Shown: positions 26,263-35,668, counted from the first letter of the stretch. The stretch: 64,000 nucleotides of DNA from Opitutia bacterium (GCA_947461205.1 CANHJG010000005.1:1-64000), one strand, 5' to 3'. The notes: generated by a model from the sequence alone, not told the origin. Numbers and translations: made by a program.

Positions 26263-27126
26263 GTGACGCACTCAACAGGCCGATTCCTCCTTCGCCTCGC
26301 CGCTGCGGGCGGACTGATCGGCTCGGGCTTGTCCGGCGCGGCGCCGACAGGACCGGAGCGGGCCGACCAAAGCGCGGATACGTTTTTCCGGCCCACGCCG
26401 GACTCGCGCCTGCGGGAGCTGGCGACCGACCGGCCGGATGCGACGGAGAGTCCGTTCACGGTCGATGCGGGCCGCGTGCAGCTGGAAATGGATTTTACGA
26501 GCACGACGCGGAACCGGCGCGACGGGGTGCGGACGGTGGTGTGGGAGGTGGCGCCGTTCAACCTGCGCCTCGGGCTAACGCGGACGGTCGAGCTGGGCGT
26601 GTTGGTGACGCCGTGGCAGCGCGAGACGGCGCAGGCGCGCGTCGGGCCGAGAGAAAAACGCTTCGGCTTCGGCGACGCGACAGTGCGGGGGAAACTCAAT
26701 TTCGCGGGCAACGACGGCGGGCCGTGGGCGTGGGGGCTGATGGCGGATCGTAAGCTGCCGACGGCTTCGGGTGGTTTCAGCCACGGAAAGTGTGAGGGCG
26801 CGCTGACGTTGCCGGTGGCGTTTGAGCTGGGCGGTGGGTGGGGCGGCGGGGCCATGACCTCTGTCGAGCGGCGCGACACCGGCGGCGGGCAGGATCGCGC
26901 GGTGTGGGGCAACACGGTGACGGTGGGGCACGACATCACCGAGAAACTGGGCGGCTTCGGGGAGTTGACCTCGGCGGCCGGCGACGGTGCGCCTGTCGCG
27001 ACGTACAACGGCGGGCTGACGTATCGGGTGGCGCGCGGCGTCCAGGTCGACGGCGGGGGCAATCTGGGCCTCTCGCGCGGCGCTCCCGACGTGCAATTTT
27101 TCGCCGGGATTGCCCGGCGGTTTTGA
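26263..27126 (+). CDS. Outer-membrane barrel, first gene of the Mn operon
   Basis: A 287-residue protein starting at GTG just after the palindrome. After a signal region (LRLAAAGGLIGSGLSGAAPTG) and a linker, the mature part begins ELATDRPDATESPFTVDAG, a common start of phenol-MetA-like barrels, and ends GIARRF. It shares GLTRTVELGVLVTPW, FGDATVRGKLNF and RKLPTASGGFSHGKCEGA with the barrel at 24711-25469. Only nine bases separate it from the binding-protein gene, so it belongs to the operon. A role in passing Mn(II) across the outer membrane is inferred from position only. Confidence 0.75.
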   Translation: MTHSTGRFLLRLAAAGGLIGSGLSGAAPTGPERADQSADTFFRPTPDSRLRELATDRPDATESPFTVDAGRVQLEMDFTSTTRNRRDGVRTVVWEVAPFNLRLGLTRTVELGVLVTPWQRETAQARVGPREKRFGFGDATVRGKLNFAGNDGGPWAWGLMADRKLPTASGGFSHGKCEGALTLPVAFELGGGWGGGAMTSVERRDTGGGQDRAVWGNTVTVGHDITEKLGGFGELTSAAGDGAPVATYNGGLTYRVARGVQVDGGGNLGLSRGAPDVQFFAGIARRF

Positions 27127-27135
27127 CCCAGCCAC

Positions 27136-28068
27136 ATGAACACCATCGGCTTTTTTCGTTCGGCTTTGCGGGGATGGGCGGGGCTGCTGCGCGGTGCGGC
27201 GGTGGCTTGGGTGATAGTGTGCGTGCCTTGTCACGGTGCAGCGGCCAAAAAACGCATCGTGACCACGTTTACGATTATCCAGGACATGGCGCAGAACGTC
27301 GCGGGCGAGGCGGCGACCGTCGAGTCGATCACGAAGCCGGGGGCGGAAATTCACGGCTACGAGCCGACCCCGCAGGACATCGTGAAGGCGCAGAAAGCCG
27401 ACCTCGTGCTGTGGAACGGGTTGAACCTTGAGCGGTGGTTCGAACGCTTCTTCGGCAATCTTCAGAACGTGCCCAGCGCGGTGCTGACGGAGGGGATTTC
27501 CCCGATGGGCATTGCAGAGGGGCCCTATGTCGGGAAGCCGAACCCGCACGCGTGGATGTCGCCGCGCAACGCTGTCATCTACGTGGAGAATATCCGTAAG
27601 GCGCTGGTGAAGCTTGATCCGGCCAACGCGGCGACCTACCACGCCAACGCGGCGGCCTACACCGCGAAGTTCACCGCCATCGAGACGAGCGTGCGCGCGG
27701 AACTGGAAAAGATTCCAGCGGAGCGCCGCTGGCTGGTGTCGAGCGAGGGCGCGTTTCCCTACCTGGCGCAGAACTTCGGCATGAAAGAATTGTTTCTCTG
27801 GGCGGTGAACGCCGACCAGCAGGGCACGCCCCAGCAGGTGCGCAAGGTCATCGACGGGGTGCGGGAGCACCGGATCCCGGTCGTTTTCAGCGAAAGCACG
27901 GTGAGCCCCAAGCCCGTGCAGCAGGTGGCGCGGGAGACGGGGGCGCGGTACGGCGGCGTGCTCTACGTCGACTCGTTGACGGACGGGAAGGGGCCGGCGC
28001 CGACGTATTTGAAACTGATGGACTACAATGCGCGGACGATCGTGAAAGGATTTTTGGGCCATGAGTGA
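27136..28068 (+). CDS. Manganese-type ABC importer substrate-binding protein
   Basis: A 310-residue cluster A-I (ZnuA/PsaA/SitA type) protein with a signal segment ([19 protein letters not shown]). Expected metal ligands are in place: His73 in [11 protein letters not shown], His138 in NPHAWMSP, Glu204 in SSEGAFPYL and Asp279 in YVDSLTDG. The Glu and Asp ligands and the absence of a histidine-rich loop fit Mn(II)/Fe(II) rather than Zn(II). The gene overlaps the next by eight bases. Confidence 0.92.
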   Translation: MNTIGFFRSALRGWAGLLRGAAVAWVIVCVPCHGAAAKKRIVTTFTIIQDMAQNVAGEAATVESITKPGAEIHGYEPTPQDIVKAQKADLVLWNGLNLERWFERFFGNLQNVPSAVLTEGISPMGIAEGPYVGKPNPHAWMSPRNAVIYVENIRKALVKLDPANAATYHANAAAYTAKFTAIETSVRAELEKIPAERRWLVSSEGAFPYLAQNFGMKELFLWAVNADQQGTPQQVRKVIDGVREHRIPVVFSESTVSPKPVQQVARETGARYGGVLYVDSLTDGKGPAPTYLKLMDYNARTIVKGFLGHE

Positions 28069-28990
28069 CGCGCCGCAGGCCAAAGCCGCCCCGGACGAAA
28101 TGAGTGTGCGGGTGAGTGCGGTCACGGTGAGCTACCCGAATGGCAACGTGGCGCTGCGCGACGCGTCGTTTGCGCTTGCGGGCGGTTCGATCTGCGCGCT
28201 CGTGGGTGTGAACGGCAGCGGGAAATCCACGCTGTTCAAGGCCATCATGGGCTTGCTGAAGCCGGTCGCGGGCTCGGTGACGATCGCGGGCGGGCCGGTC
28301 AAAGCGGCGTTGAAACAGAACCTCGTGGCCTACGTGCCGCAGGCCGAGGAGGTCGATTGGAGTTTTCCGGTGAGCGTGTGGGACGTGGTGTTGATGGGGC
28401 GCTACGGCTACATGAACTTTATGCGGATAGCGCGGGCGGAGGACCGGCGCATCGCGGAGGAGAGTCTGCGGCGGGTCGGTATGCTGGAGTTTCGCGAACG
28501 GCAAATCGGCGAACTGTCGGGCGGGCAGCGCAAGCGGGTCTTTCTCGCCCGGGCCTTGGCCCAACGCGGGCGGGTCATTTTGCTGGACGAGCCCTTCACC
28601 GGCGTGGATGTGAACACGGAGACGGCGATCATCGCGCTCCTGCGGGAGCTGCGGAACGACGGGCACATCATCCTCGTCTCGACGCACAATCTGGGTTCGG
28701 TCCCGGAGTTCTGCGACCATGTCGTGCTGGTGAACCGCACGGTGTTGGCGGCGGGGCCGATCGGGGAGGTGTTTACCGAGGCGAATTTGCTCCGGACGTT
28801 TGGGGGCGTGTTGCGGCACTTCCGCTTCGACGAATCGACGGTGCAGAGCCATGATGGCCGGGCGGTGACCCTGCTGACCGACGACGAGCGTCCGCTGGTG
28901 TTTGGCAAAGGCGGGCACGTCGAATACAGCAAACGGGCGGAACACGCCGAGATCCTGAAAAAGCGCGCCGAGGGCGAGGAGGACCTCTGA
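28061..28990 (+). CDS. Manganese-type ABC importer ATPase
   Basis: A 309-residue ATPase of the SitB/MntB/ZnuC group. Walker A is GVNGSGKST, the Q-loop [20 protein letters not shown] is typical of Mn/Zn importers, the signature is [15 protein letters not shown], Walker [12 protein letters not shown], and the switch histidine is in VSTHNLG. The tail after GRAVTLL is charged and about 45 residues longer than in short homologs. It overlaps the binding protein upstream by eight bases and the first permease by one base (TGATG). Confidence 0.94.
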   Translation: MSDAPQAKAAPDEMSVRVSAVTVSYPNGNVALRDASFALAGGSICALVGVNGSGKSTLFKAIMGLLKPVAGSVTIAGGPVKAALKQNLVAYVPQAEEVDWSFPVSVWDVVLMGRYGYMNFMRIARAEDRRIAEESLRRVGMLEFRERQIGELSGGQRKRVFLARALAQRGRVILLDEPFTGVDVNTETAIIALLRELRNDGHIILVSTHNLGSVPEFCDHVVLVNRTVLAAGPIGEVFTEANLLRTFGGVLRHFRFDESTVQSHDGRAVTLLTDDERPLVFGKGGHVEYSKRAEHAEILKKRAEGEEDL

Positions 28991-29859
28991 TGGTGGATAC
29001 CCTGCTCACGCCGCTGCACTACGACTATATGCTCAAGGCGATCTTCGTGAGCGCCGTGATCGGGGGCGTGTGCGCGTTTCTGTCGTGCTTCATCACCCTA
29101 AAAGGCTGGTCGCTGATGGGCGACGCGCTGTCGCACGCGGTCGTGCCGGGCGTGGCGGTGGCCTATTATGCGGGCTGGCCGTTTGCCGCGGGGGCGTTTG
29201 TGACGGGCCTGCTGGCCGCGGTGGGGATGGGGTTCGTGAAGACGAAGACCCGGCTGAAGGAAGACGCGGTCATCGGGGTCGTATTCACGGCGTTTTTCGC
29301 GGTCGGGCTACTGTTGATTTCGCTCTACCCGAGCCAGGTGGACCTGCGGTCGATCGTGTTTGGCAACATTCTCGGCATCTCGAATCCAGACATCGTGCAG
29401 GTGCTCGTCATCGCGGGGGTCACGCTGGTCGTGCTGGGGTTCAAGTGGCGCGATCTCCTGCTGTTTTGCTTCGATCCCAACCAAGCGCGCGCGCTGGGGC
29501 TCAACACGACGGCGCTGCATTTCACGTTGCTGACGTTGCTGTCGGCGACCGCGGTGGCCGCGTTGCAGACGGTGGGCGCATGTCTGGTGGTGGCGATGCT
29601 CGTCACCCCGGGTGCCACGGCGTATCTGTTGACGGACCGGTTCGGGAAGATGATCGGAATCGCGACGTCCATGGGGGTGGTCACCTCGATCGTCGGGGCG
29701 TATGCGAGCTACTTTTTCGACGGGTCGACGGGCGGGTGTATCGTGACGTTGCAGAGCGCGCTCTTCGTCGCGGCGCTAGTGCTTGCGCCGAAACACGGGC
29801 TGATCGCGCAACGCACGCGGCGGCGCACGGCGGGGCTCGCCGAGGGGGTACCCGGATGA
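28990..29859 (+). CDS. Manganese-type ABC importer permease 1 (SitC-like)
   Basis: A 289-residue ABC-3 family permease with eight to nine membrane segments. Conserved words are LKGWSLMGDALSHAVVPGVAVAY, KTKTRLKEDAVIGVVFTAFF, VFGNILGIS and LVVAMLVTPGATAYLLTDRF. It is coupled to the ATPase by one overlapping base and to the second permease by four. The two permeases form the membrane channel as a heterodimer, as in SitCD of known Mn importers. Confidence 0.93.
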   Translation: MVDTLLTPLHYDYMLKAIFVSAVIGGVCAFLSCFITLKGWSLMGDALSHAVVPGVAVAYYAGWPFAAGAFVTGLLAAVGMGFVKTKTRLKEDAVIGVVFTAFFAVGLLLISLYPSQVDLRSIVFGNILGISNPDIVQVLVIAGVTLVVLGFKWRDLLLFCFDPNQARALGLNTTALHFTLLTLLSATAVAALQTVGACLVVAMLVTPGATAYLLTDRFGKMIGIATSMGVVTSIVGAYASYFFDGSTGGCIVTLQSALFVAALVLAPKHGLIAQRTRRRTAGLAEGVPG

Positions 29860-30749
29860 ACGCGCTGCTCGAACCGTTTCAGTTTCCGTTCATGGTCGAT
29901 GCGATGATCGTCGGCGTGGCGGTCGGCGCGGTGTGTTCGGTGCTCTCGTGTTATCTCGTGCTCAAGGGTTGGTCGCTGATGGGCGACGCGATTTCGCATG
30001 CGGTGCTGCCGGGGATCGTGATCGCGTATGCGGTCGGGCTGCCGCTGGCGGTCGGCGCGTTTGCGTCGGGGCTGTTGTGTGCAGTGGCGACCGGGTACAT
30101 CAAGGCGAACAGCCGGGTGAAGGAAGATACCGTGATGGGCGTGGTGTTCACGGGGCTGTTTGCGTTCGGGCTCGTGATTTTCACGAAGGTGAAAAGCGAC
30201 CTGCATCTCGACCACATCCTGTTTGGCAACATTCTCGGTCTGGCGGCGGGGGATCTGCGGGACACGTTGGTCGTGGGCGGGCTGACCTTGGCCATCGTGC
30301 TCGCGCTGCGCCGCGACCTCGTGCTCTACTGCTTTGATGCCGGTCACGCTCGGACGATCGGACTGCGCACCGATGGGCTCTATTATCTGCTGTTATCGCT
30401 GCTGGCGGTGACCATCGTGGTCTCGCTGAAGGCCGTGGGTATCATTCTCGTGGTCGCGATGCTGGTGACGCCGGGCTGCATCGGTTATCTGCTGACGGAC
30501 CGGTTCAACCGGATGCTGCTGGTCGCGGCGGCGAGTGCGGTGGGTTCGGGTTTCTTCGGGGTCTATCTGAGTTTTTTCATCAACGCCTCAACGGGTGCGT
30601 GCATCGTGTTGCTGCAGGCCGCGCTGTTTCTGGTCGCGCTCCTGTTCGCCCCGAAGCACGGGCTGCTCGCGGCGCGGCGGCAACGGCGGCTCGCGACCGT
30701 GGCGTTGCCCGACGGCGGCGCGCCGCCACCGCAGACGGAGCTTCCCTGA
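29856..30749 (+). CDS. Manganese-type ABC importer permease 2 (SitD-like)
   Basis: A 297-residue ABC-3 permease that is homologous to the preceding gene along its whole length: LKGWSLMGDAISHAVLPGIVIAY, KANSRVKEDTVMGVVFTGLF, LFGNILGLA and LVVAMLVTPGCIGYLLTDRF. The start ATG overlaps the stop of permease 1 (ATGA). The C-terminal tail is charged and proline-rich (PDGGAPPPQTELP). It is the last gene of the Mn operon; no terminator hairpin with a T run is seen after it. Confidence 0.93.
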   Translation: MNALLEPFQFPFMVDAMIVGVAVGAVCSVLSCYLVLKGWSLMGDAISHAVLPGIVIAYAVGLPLAVGAFASGLLCAVATGYIKANSRVKEDTVMGVVFTGLFAFGLVIFTKVKSDLHLDHILFGNILGLAAGDLRDTLVVGGLTLAIVLALRRDLVLYCFDAGHARTIGLRTDGLYYLLLSLLAVTIVVSLKAVGIILVVAMLVTPGCIGYLLTDRFNRMLLVAAASAVGSGFFGVYLSFFINASTGACIVLLQAALFLVALLFAPKHGLLAARRQRRLATVALPDGGAPPPQTELP

Positions 30750-31200
30750 ACTCGCCCCACTGGTTCGGGCTCACGGCGGTCTTCGGTTCACGTCGATCGG
30801 CGGAATTCGGTTCGGGCCCTTCGAAGAGGGGCGGCCGAAGTGGCCGCGCCTGACCAAGGGCCTGGCGGAAGGGGCGCGGGCGGGCCCGGTATCTGCGACC
30901 CTCAGCCGGGCCGGGTGTTTCGGGTGGCTCGGCGTGGGGGCTGTCGCCGTGGGGATGATCCATGGGTGGCGGCTGCCGCGCAAAGGCGTGAGCGGCTGAA
31001 CGGCGGATCCGCGCGGGCGCCGTGACGCGGAGCGCGGTTGAACGATGACGTGCGCCGCCCGCCGACGCGGCGGGCGGGTCGAGCGGAACGGCCGGCGCTG
31101 ATAAAATCGCTGGATTCCTATCACTCTTTGCGGTTCGGTGCGTCTGCAAAGAAACGTGTCAGTGCCTTGCCATGATTTACTTACCCCCCACGCTGGTCGC
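30750..31200. other. Long intergenic stretch between Mn operon and Bat-like operon
   Basis: About 450 bases without a supported gene. Open frames here are short, shifted continuations of the upstream gene or Arg/Gly-rich. The stretch holds a small inverted repeat GCGGCC/GGCCGC at 30831-30847 and a ten-base-arm hairpin at 31055-31077. The last 100 bases are more AT-rich (31101-31190) and probably contain the promoter of the operon that starts at 31201, but no clear sigma70 boxes could be fixed. Confidence 0.5.
31055..31077. repeat. REP-like GC-rich hairpin
   Basis: The arms CCGCCCGCCG and CGGCGGGCGG are perfect complements around ACG. The word GCCCGCC with a three-base loop is shared with the element at 258-276. 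It has no T run and lies 120 bases before the next gene, so a dispersed repeat is more likely than a terminator. Confidence 0.5.
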
Positions 31201-33765
31201 ATGAGCGAATCTCCGCTGCCTCGCGCTGCACACACCCGACCCCGGTGGTGGGGCGCTGTCGTCTGCCTGGTGCTGGTTCGGCTCGGGGCGTTGTCCGCGG
31301 CGGAGCCGGCGGAGGTGCGGCGCGCATTTTTGGCCGGCAACTACCCGGTAGCCCTCGCGCAGTCCGAGGCGGGATTCCGTGATGCCCCGGGCAATTCCGA
31401 ATGGCAGCTCCTTCGCGTGGAGGTGCTCCTCGCCACGGGCCGCCACCGGGAAGCCGACACCGCGATGTCCGTGGCCCTCGGGAGCGATCCGGCGAGCATC
31501 CGTTTGCGCTGGCTCGCGCGCGACGTCGCCTTCGCCAACGGGCGGCCCGAGGAGGCGGCGAAGCGCGCCGAGGAAATCACCCGGTTGGTCGCGGGACGCC
31601 AAGGGTCGTACCGTCAGCCGGCGGACCTCGTAGTTTTTGGGCGCGCCGCGTTGCTGCTCGGCGCCGATCCGAAGGATGTCTTGGAAAAGGTCTATGCCGT
31701 CGCGCAGAAATCCGACCCGAAGCTGCGCGACGTTTATCTCGCGCGGGGGGAACTCGCGCTGGAGAAGCATGATTTTCCGCTCGCGGCGAAAGCCTTTGAG
31801 GAAGGCTTGAAGGTGTTGCCGGACGACCCCGATTTACATTTCGGGCGGGCTCGGGCTTACGAAAACGGCGACCGGGAGGCCGCGGCGGCCTCGCTCGCGG
31901 CCGCGCTGAAACTGAATCCGCGCCATGGGCCGAGTCTGTTGCAGCGGGCCAATCAGCAGATCGACGCCGAGGACTACGCGGAAGCGGCCCAGCGCCTGGA
32001 CGAGGTGATCGCCGTGAATCCTGTGCAGCCCGACGCGTGGGCGTATCGGGCGGTGCTGGCGCATCTGCGCAACGACATCGCGGCGGAGGCCACGGCGCGC
32101 GCCACGGGCCTGGGGGCATGGCCGACAAATCCCCGCGTGGACCACCTCATCGGCAAGAAACTGTCCGACAAGTACCGTTTTGCCGAAGGGGCGACCTACC
32201 AGCGCCGCGCGCGGGAGTCCGATCCCGCCTACCTGCCCGCCACCGCCCAGCTCGCGACCGACCTGTTGCGGCTCGGCGAGGAAACGGAGGGCTGGGCGCT
32301 CGCGCGGGCGGTGCGCGAAAAGGACGACTACGACGTCGAGGCGTTCAACCTCGGGGCCCTGCAGGAGACGATGGCGAAGTATACGACGCTCACGACCGAC
32401 GACTTCGTGGTCCGGATGGCCGCAAAGGAGGCGAAGGTGTATGGCCCGCGCGTGCTTGAGTTGTTGACGAAGGCGAAGCGTACGCTCGCGGCGAAGTATG
32501 AAGTCGAACTCGCGCGTCCCACCTATGTGGAGATTTTCGCCGACCAGAAGGATTTTGCGGTGCGGACGTTCGGCATGCCGGATGTGGCAGGGTTTCTCGG
32601 CGTGTGCTTCGGTCGCGTGGTCACCGCCAACGGTCCCGCGGCGCACGGCGGGCACGCGACGAATTGGGAGGCGGTGCTCTGGCACGAGTTTTGTCACGTG
32701 GTGACGCTCCAAATGACGAAGAACAAGATGCCGCGCTGGCTGAGCGAAGGCATTTCGGTGTACGAGGAGCGGCAGGCGAGCCGCGCCTGGGGCATGCGGC
32801 TCGATCCGACCTACCGGCCGATGATGCTGGGCGACGATCTGGTGCCGGTGGGGAAACTGAGCGGGGCCTTTCTGGCGCCGAAGACGCCGCGGCACCTGCA
32901 GTTTGCCTACCTGCAGTCGTCGCTGGTGGTCGAGTTTATCATCACGCGGCATGGGCTCGACGCGTTGCGCGGGGTGTTGCGCGACCTGCGCGGGGGGGCG
33001 GAAATCAACGCGGCGCTCGCTCAGCATGTGGCGCCGCTGGCCACGCTTGAGACGGAGTTCGCCGCGTATGCCAAAGAAAGTGCGGAGCAGATGGCCCCGA
33101 AACTCAATTTCGAAAAACCCCCGGCAGAACTGCTGACGGCCACCCCGGGCGGGGTCGAGGTCTCCGCCTGGCAGGCGACGCACCCGGATAATTATTGGAT
33201 GATGCTGACGCGCGCGCGCAAACTCACGGAGGAGAAGAAATGGGCCGAGGCCCGCGTGATCTTGGAGCGGATGGTGGCGGCCTATCCATTGGCGAAGGGC
33301 AACGACACGCCGTATCGCCCGCTTGCGACGGTGTTGCGCGAACTGGGTGATGGGGCGGCGGAACGCGAGCTGCTCAGCACTTGGGCGGCGCTCGATGACG
33401 AAGCCACGGAAGCCTACCTGCGGCTCATGGAGCTGGGGGCCGAGGCAAAGGATTGGCCGGCGGTGACGCGCAACGCGGAACGTTATCTCGGGGTGAATCC
33501 CCTCGTGGTTCCGCCGTGGCGCTATCTCGCGCAGGCGAGCGCCGAGCAGGGGCAGACGGCGGCGGCCATCGTGGCGTGGCGCACCCTGCTCCACCTCGAT
33601 ACGCCCGATCCGGCCGGCGCGCATTTTCAACTCGGGCAGTTGCTGCGGAAAAACGGCGAGATGGTCGAGGCGCGGGCGCAGACGTTGCTTGCGCTGGAGG
33701 AGGCGCCGCGTTTCCGGGAGGCGTTGGCGCTGCTGCTGCAGCTCAGCCGGGAGGAGAAAAAATGA
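31201..33765 (+). CDS. TPR protein with HExxH metallopeptidase-like domain
   Basis: An 854-residue protein with a signal or anchor segment (WWGAVVCLVLVRLGALSAAEP). Residues about 40-400 are TPR-like helices; a central domain holds the zinc motif WHEFCHVV with His495, Glu496 and His499, followed by MPRWLSEGISVYEERQ, the third-ligand pattern of gluzincins (peptidase MA-like). More TPR units end the protein. It probably acts in the periplasm. It is the first gene of the nine-gene operon; its stop overlaps the next start by four bases. The start at MSESPLP is chosen because it precedes the basic and hydrophobic signal; an in-frame ATG 21 codons upstream is possible. Confidence 0.85.
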   Translation: MSESPLPRAAHTRPRWWGAVVCLVLVRLGALSAAEPAEVRRAFLAGNYPVALAQSEAGFRDAPGNSEWQLLRVEVLLATGRHREADTAMSVALGSDPASIRLRWLARDVAFANGRPEEAAKRAEEITRLVAGRQGSYRQPADLVVFGRAALLLGADPKDVLEKVYAVAQKSDPKLRDVYLARGELALEKHDFPLAAKAFEEGLKVLPDDPDLHFGRARAYENGDREAAAASLAAALKLNPRHGPSLLQRANQQIDAEDYAEAAQRLDEVIAVNPVQPDAWAYRAVLAHLRNDIAAEATARATGLGAWPTNPRVDHLIGKKLSDKYRFAEGATYQRRARESDPAYLPATAQLATDLLRLGEETEGWALARAVREKDDYDVEAFNLGALQETMAKYTTLTTDDFVVRMAAKEAKVYGPRVLELLTKAKRTLAAKYEVELARPTYVEIFADQKDFAVRTFGMPDVAGFLGVCFGRVVTANGPAAHGGHATNWEAVLWHEFCHVVTLQMTKNKMPRWLSEGISVYEERQASRAWGMRLDPTYRPMMLGDDLVPVGKLSGAFLAPKTPRHLQFAYLQSSLVVEFIITRHGLDALRGVLRDLRGGAEINAALAQHVAPLATLETEFAAYAKESAEQMAPKLNFEKPPAELLTATPGGVEVSAWQATHPDNYWMMLTRARKLTEEKKWAEARVILERMVAAYPLAKGNDTPYRPLATVLRELGDGAAERELLSTWAALDDEATEAYLRLMELGAEAKDWPAVTRNAERYLGVNPLVVPPWRYLAQASAEQGQTAAAIVAWRTLLHLDTPDPAGAHFQLGQLLRKNGEMVEARAQTLLALEEAPRFREALALLLQLSREEKK

Positions 33766-34643
33766 AACGGCTGATTTCGCTCGTCACGTTGTTTCTCCTG
33801 CTTGCCGGCCTGGTGGCGGCGCAGCGGAGCTTTGGGGGCGGGCGGAGCCGCGGCGGGTGGGGCGGGTGGAGCGGCGGCGAGAGCCGCGTGCCGGACAGCG
33901 CCCGCACGGCGCGGGAAGTCGAGTCCCACTCCTCTGGCACACCGGAGTGGAGGAATCCCCCGGGCTATGCGAAAGATGTGTTTACGTTTGTCCGCGTGCG
34001 GCGGTCGTCAGGCAACTACGGCCGCGGCGGCTGGGCGACGGACACGCCCGATGCCGATCTGAATTTTTCCTACCGGCTGCAGCAAATGACGTCGCTGAAG
34101 GTCGATCCCGACGGGCGTTACCTGTGGCTCACGGACAAAGACCTCTCCGACTACCCGTTTATCTATATGGTCGAGCCCGGCAGCCTCGAACTGACCGATC
34201 CGGAGATCGAGGCGTTGCGGAAATATCTCCTCAACGGCGGTTTTCTCATGTTCGACGATTTCTGGGGCGAACGGGAGTGGGCCAGCATGGCCGCGGTGAT
34301 GAAGCAGGTTTTTCCGGACCGGGGGTTCACCGAGCTTTCGCTCGACCACCCGCTGTACCACTGTGTGTTCGAGATCCGGAGCAAGGGTCAGGTGCCCAAC
34401 ATCCGGCTGGGTGAGGAAAGCCAGTATAATGGCGTGACCTGGGAAAGACCCGACGCCCGCGAAGTCCACCATCGGGTGATCTATGACGACCGGGGTCGGA
34501 TGATGGTGATCGCCACGCACAATACTGACAACGGCGACGGCTGGGAGCGCGAGGGCGAGAATGCCTACTATTTCAAGAATTTCTCCGAAAAAATCGCTTA
34601 CCCGCTTGGCATTAACATCCTCTTCTACGCAATGACGCACTGA
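33762..34643 (+). CDS. DUF4159 protein, first copy
   Basis: A 293-residue secreted protein with signal peptide LISLVTLFLLLAGLVAAQ, a Gly/Arg/Trp-rich linker (SFGGGRSRGGWGGWSGG) and the DUF4159 domain. Its conserved words are DADLNFSYRLQQMTSL, YPFIYMVEPGSLELTD, LLNGGFLMFDDFWG and YPLGINILFYAMTH. GGAGG is placed well before the ATG. DUF4159 genes usually sit beside MoxR and DUF58 genes, as here; their function is not known. One base separates it from a second copy. Confidence 0.88.
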   Translation: MKRLISLVTLFLLLAGLVAAQRSFGGGRSRGGWGGWSGGESRVPDSARTAREVESHSSGTPEWRNPPGYAKDVFTFVRVRRSSGNYGRGGWATDTPDADLNFSYRLQQMTSLKVDPDGRYLWLTDKDLSDYPFIYMVEPGSLELTDPEIEALRKYLLNGGFLMFDDFWGEREWASMAAVMKQVFPDRGFTELSLDHPLYHCVFEIRSKGQVPNIRLGEESQYNGVTWERPDAREVHHRVIYDDRGRMMVIATHNTDNGDGWEREGENAYYFKNFSEKIAYPLGINILFYAMTH

Positions 34644-34644
34644 T

Positions 34645-35667
34645 ATGGATGCGCGTCGCACGAAATTTCTCCCGCTGGTCGCGCTGCTGGCGCTCGGCGT
34701 GGGCGTGGCCCTCGCGCAGGTGCAGCGGAGCGGCTCCGGTCGGGTCCTGCCGCCCGCGCCCGATCCGTTTGCCGGGCCGCCGCCGGAGGTGGTCATGCGG
34801 GATGAAGGGGGGAGCCTCGTGCGCGGCGAGGGCAACATTCTCATCGACGAGCGCACGGTTAAAACGGCGCGGGAAGTCGCGTCGCACAGCACCGGCACGC
34901 CGGAGTGGACAAATCGGCCCGGGTTCGAGAAGGACGTGTTCACGTTTGCGCGGATCCTCTTCAAATCGGACGGCAAGCGCGGACCCGACGAACGCGGTTG
35001 GGGGCGGGGCAGCCATTTGAACTGGTGGGTGGATTTCCCGGACGCGGATTTGAACTTTTCCTACCGGCTGCAGCAGCTCACGTCGATGCGCACCGACCCG
35101 GACGGACGCGTGCTGCGTCTGAGCGATCCGGACCTCACGAATTTCCCGCTGATCATGATGGAGCACCCGGGTTACATCCATTTGAACCCCGTGGAACTGG
35201 TCGCGCTGCGCAACTACCTCACGAACGGCGGCGCGCTCTTTGTCAGCGATTTTTGGAGCACGCGCGAGTGGAACGGCTTCGCGGCGGAAATGAAGCGCGT
35301 CTTTCCGGACCGGGTCTGGACGGATGTGCCGATGGAGCACCCGATTTTCCACTGCGTCTTCGATTTGAAGGGGCCGTTGCAGCACCTCCAGGTCCCCACG
35401 ATGCAGTTCTGGAACACGAGCCACAATTGGGCCAATCCCGGCGGTCCGCCCCTCCAGCGCGTCGACCGCGGGCCCGGCTCCGAAAAAATGAGCGTGCGCG
35501 CGCTGCTCGACGACAAGGGCCGGATCATGATCCTCGTGATCCACAACAGCGACGTCCCCGACGGGTGGGAACGCGAGGGCGAGGACGACCGTTACTTCCG
35601 CACTTTTTCCGAGAAGATCTCCTATCCGCTCGGCGTAAACATCGTCTTCTACCTGATGACCCATTGA
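34645..35667 (+). CDS. DUF4159 protein, second copy
   Basis: A 340-residue secreted paralog of the preceding gene, with signal peptide FLPLVALLALGVGVALAQ. It repeats the same landmarks in order: DADLNFSYRLQQLTSM, FPLIMMEHPGYIHLN, LTNGGALFVSDFWS, VFPDRVW and YPLGVNIVFYLMTH. It has an insertion of about 30 residues before DADLN and another near TMQFWNTSHNW, so the two have diverged well past a recent copy. It is one base from each neighbour, inside the same operon. Confidence 0.88.
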   Translation: MDARRTKFLPLVALLALGVGVALAQVQRSGSGRVLPPAPDPFAGPPPEVVMRDEGGSLVRGEGNILIDERTVKTAREVASHSTGTPEWTNRPGFEKDVFTFARILFKSDGKRGPDERGWGRGSHLNWWVDFPDADLNFSYRLQQLTSMRTDPDGRVLRLSDPDLTNFPLIMMEHPGYIHLNPVELVALRNYLTNGGALFVSDFWSTREWNGFAAEMKRVFPDRVWTDVPMEHPIFHCVFDLKGPLQHLQVPTMQFWNTSHNWANPGGPPLQRVDRGPGSEKMSVRALLDDKGRIMILVIHNSDVPDGWEREGEDDRYFRTFSEKISYPLGVNIVFYLMTH

Positions 35668-35668
35668 T

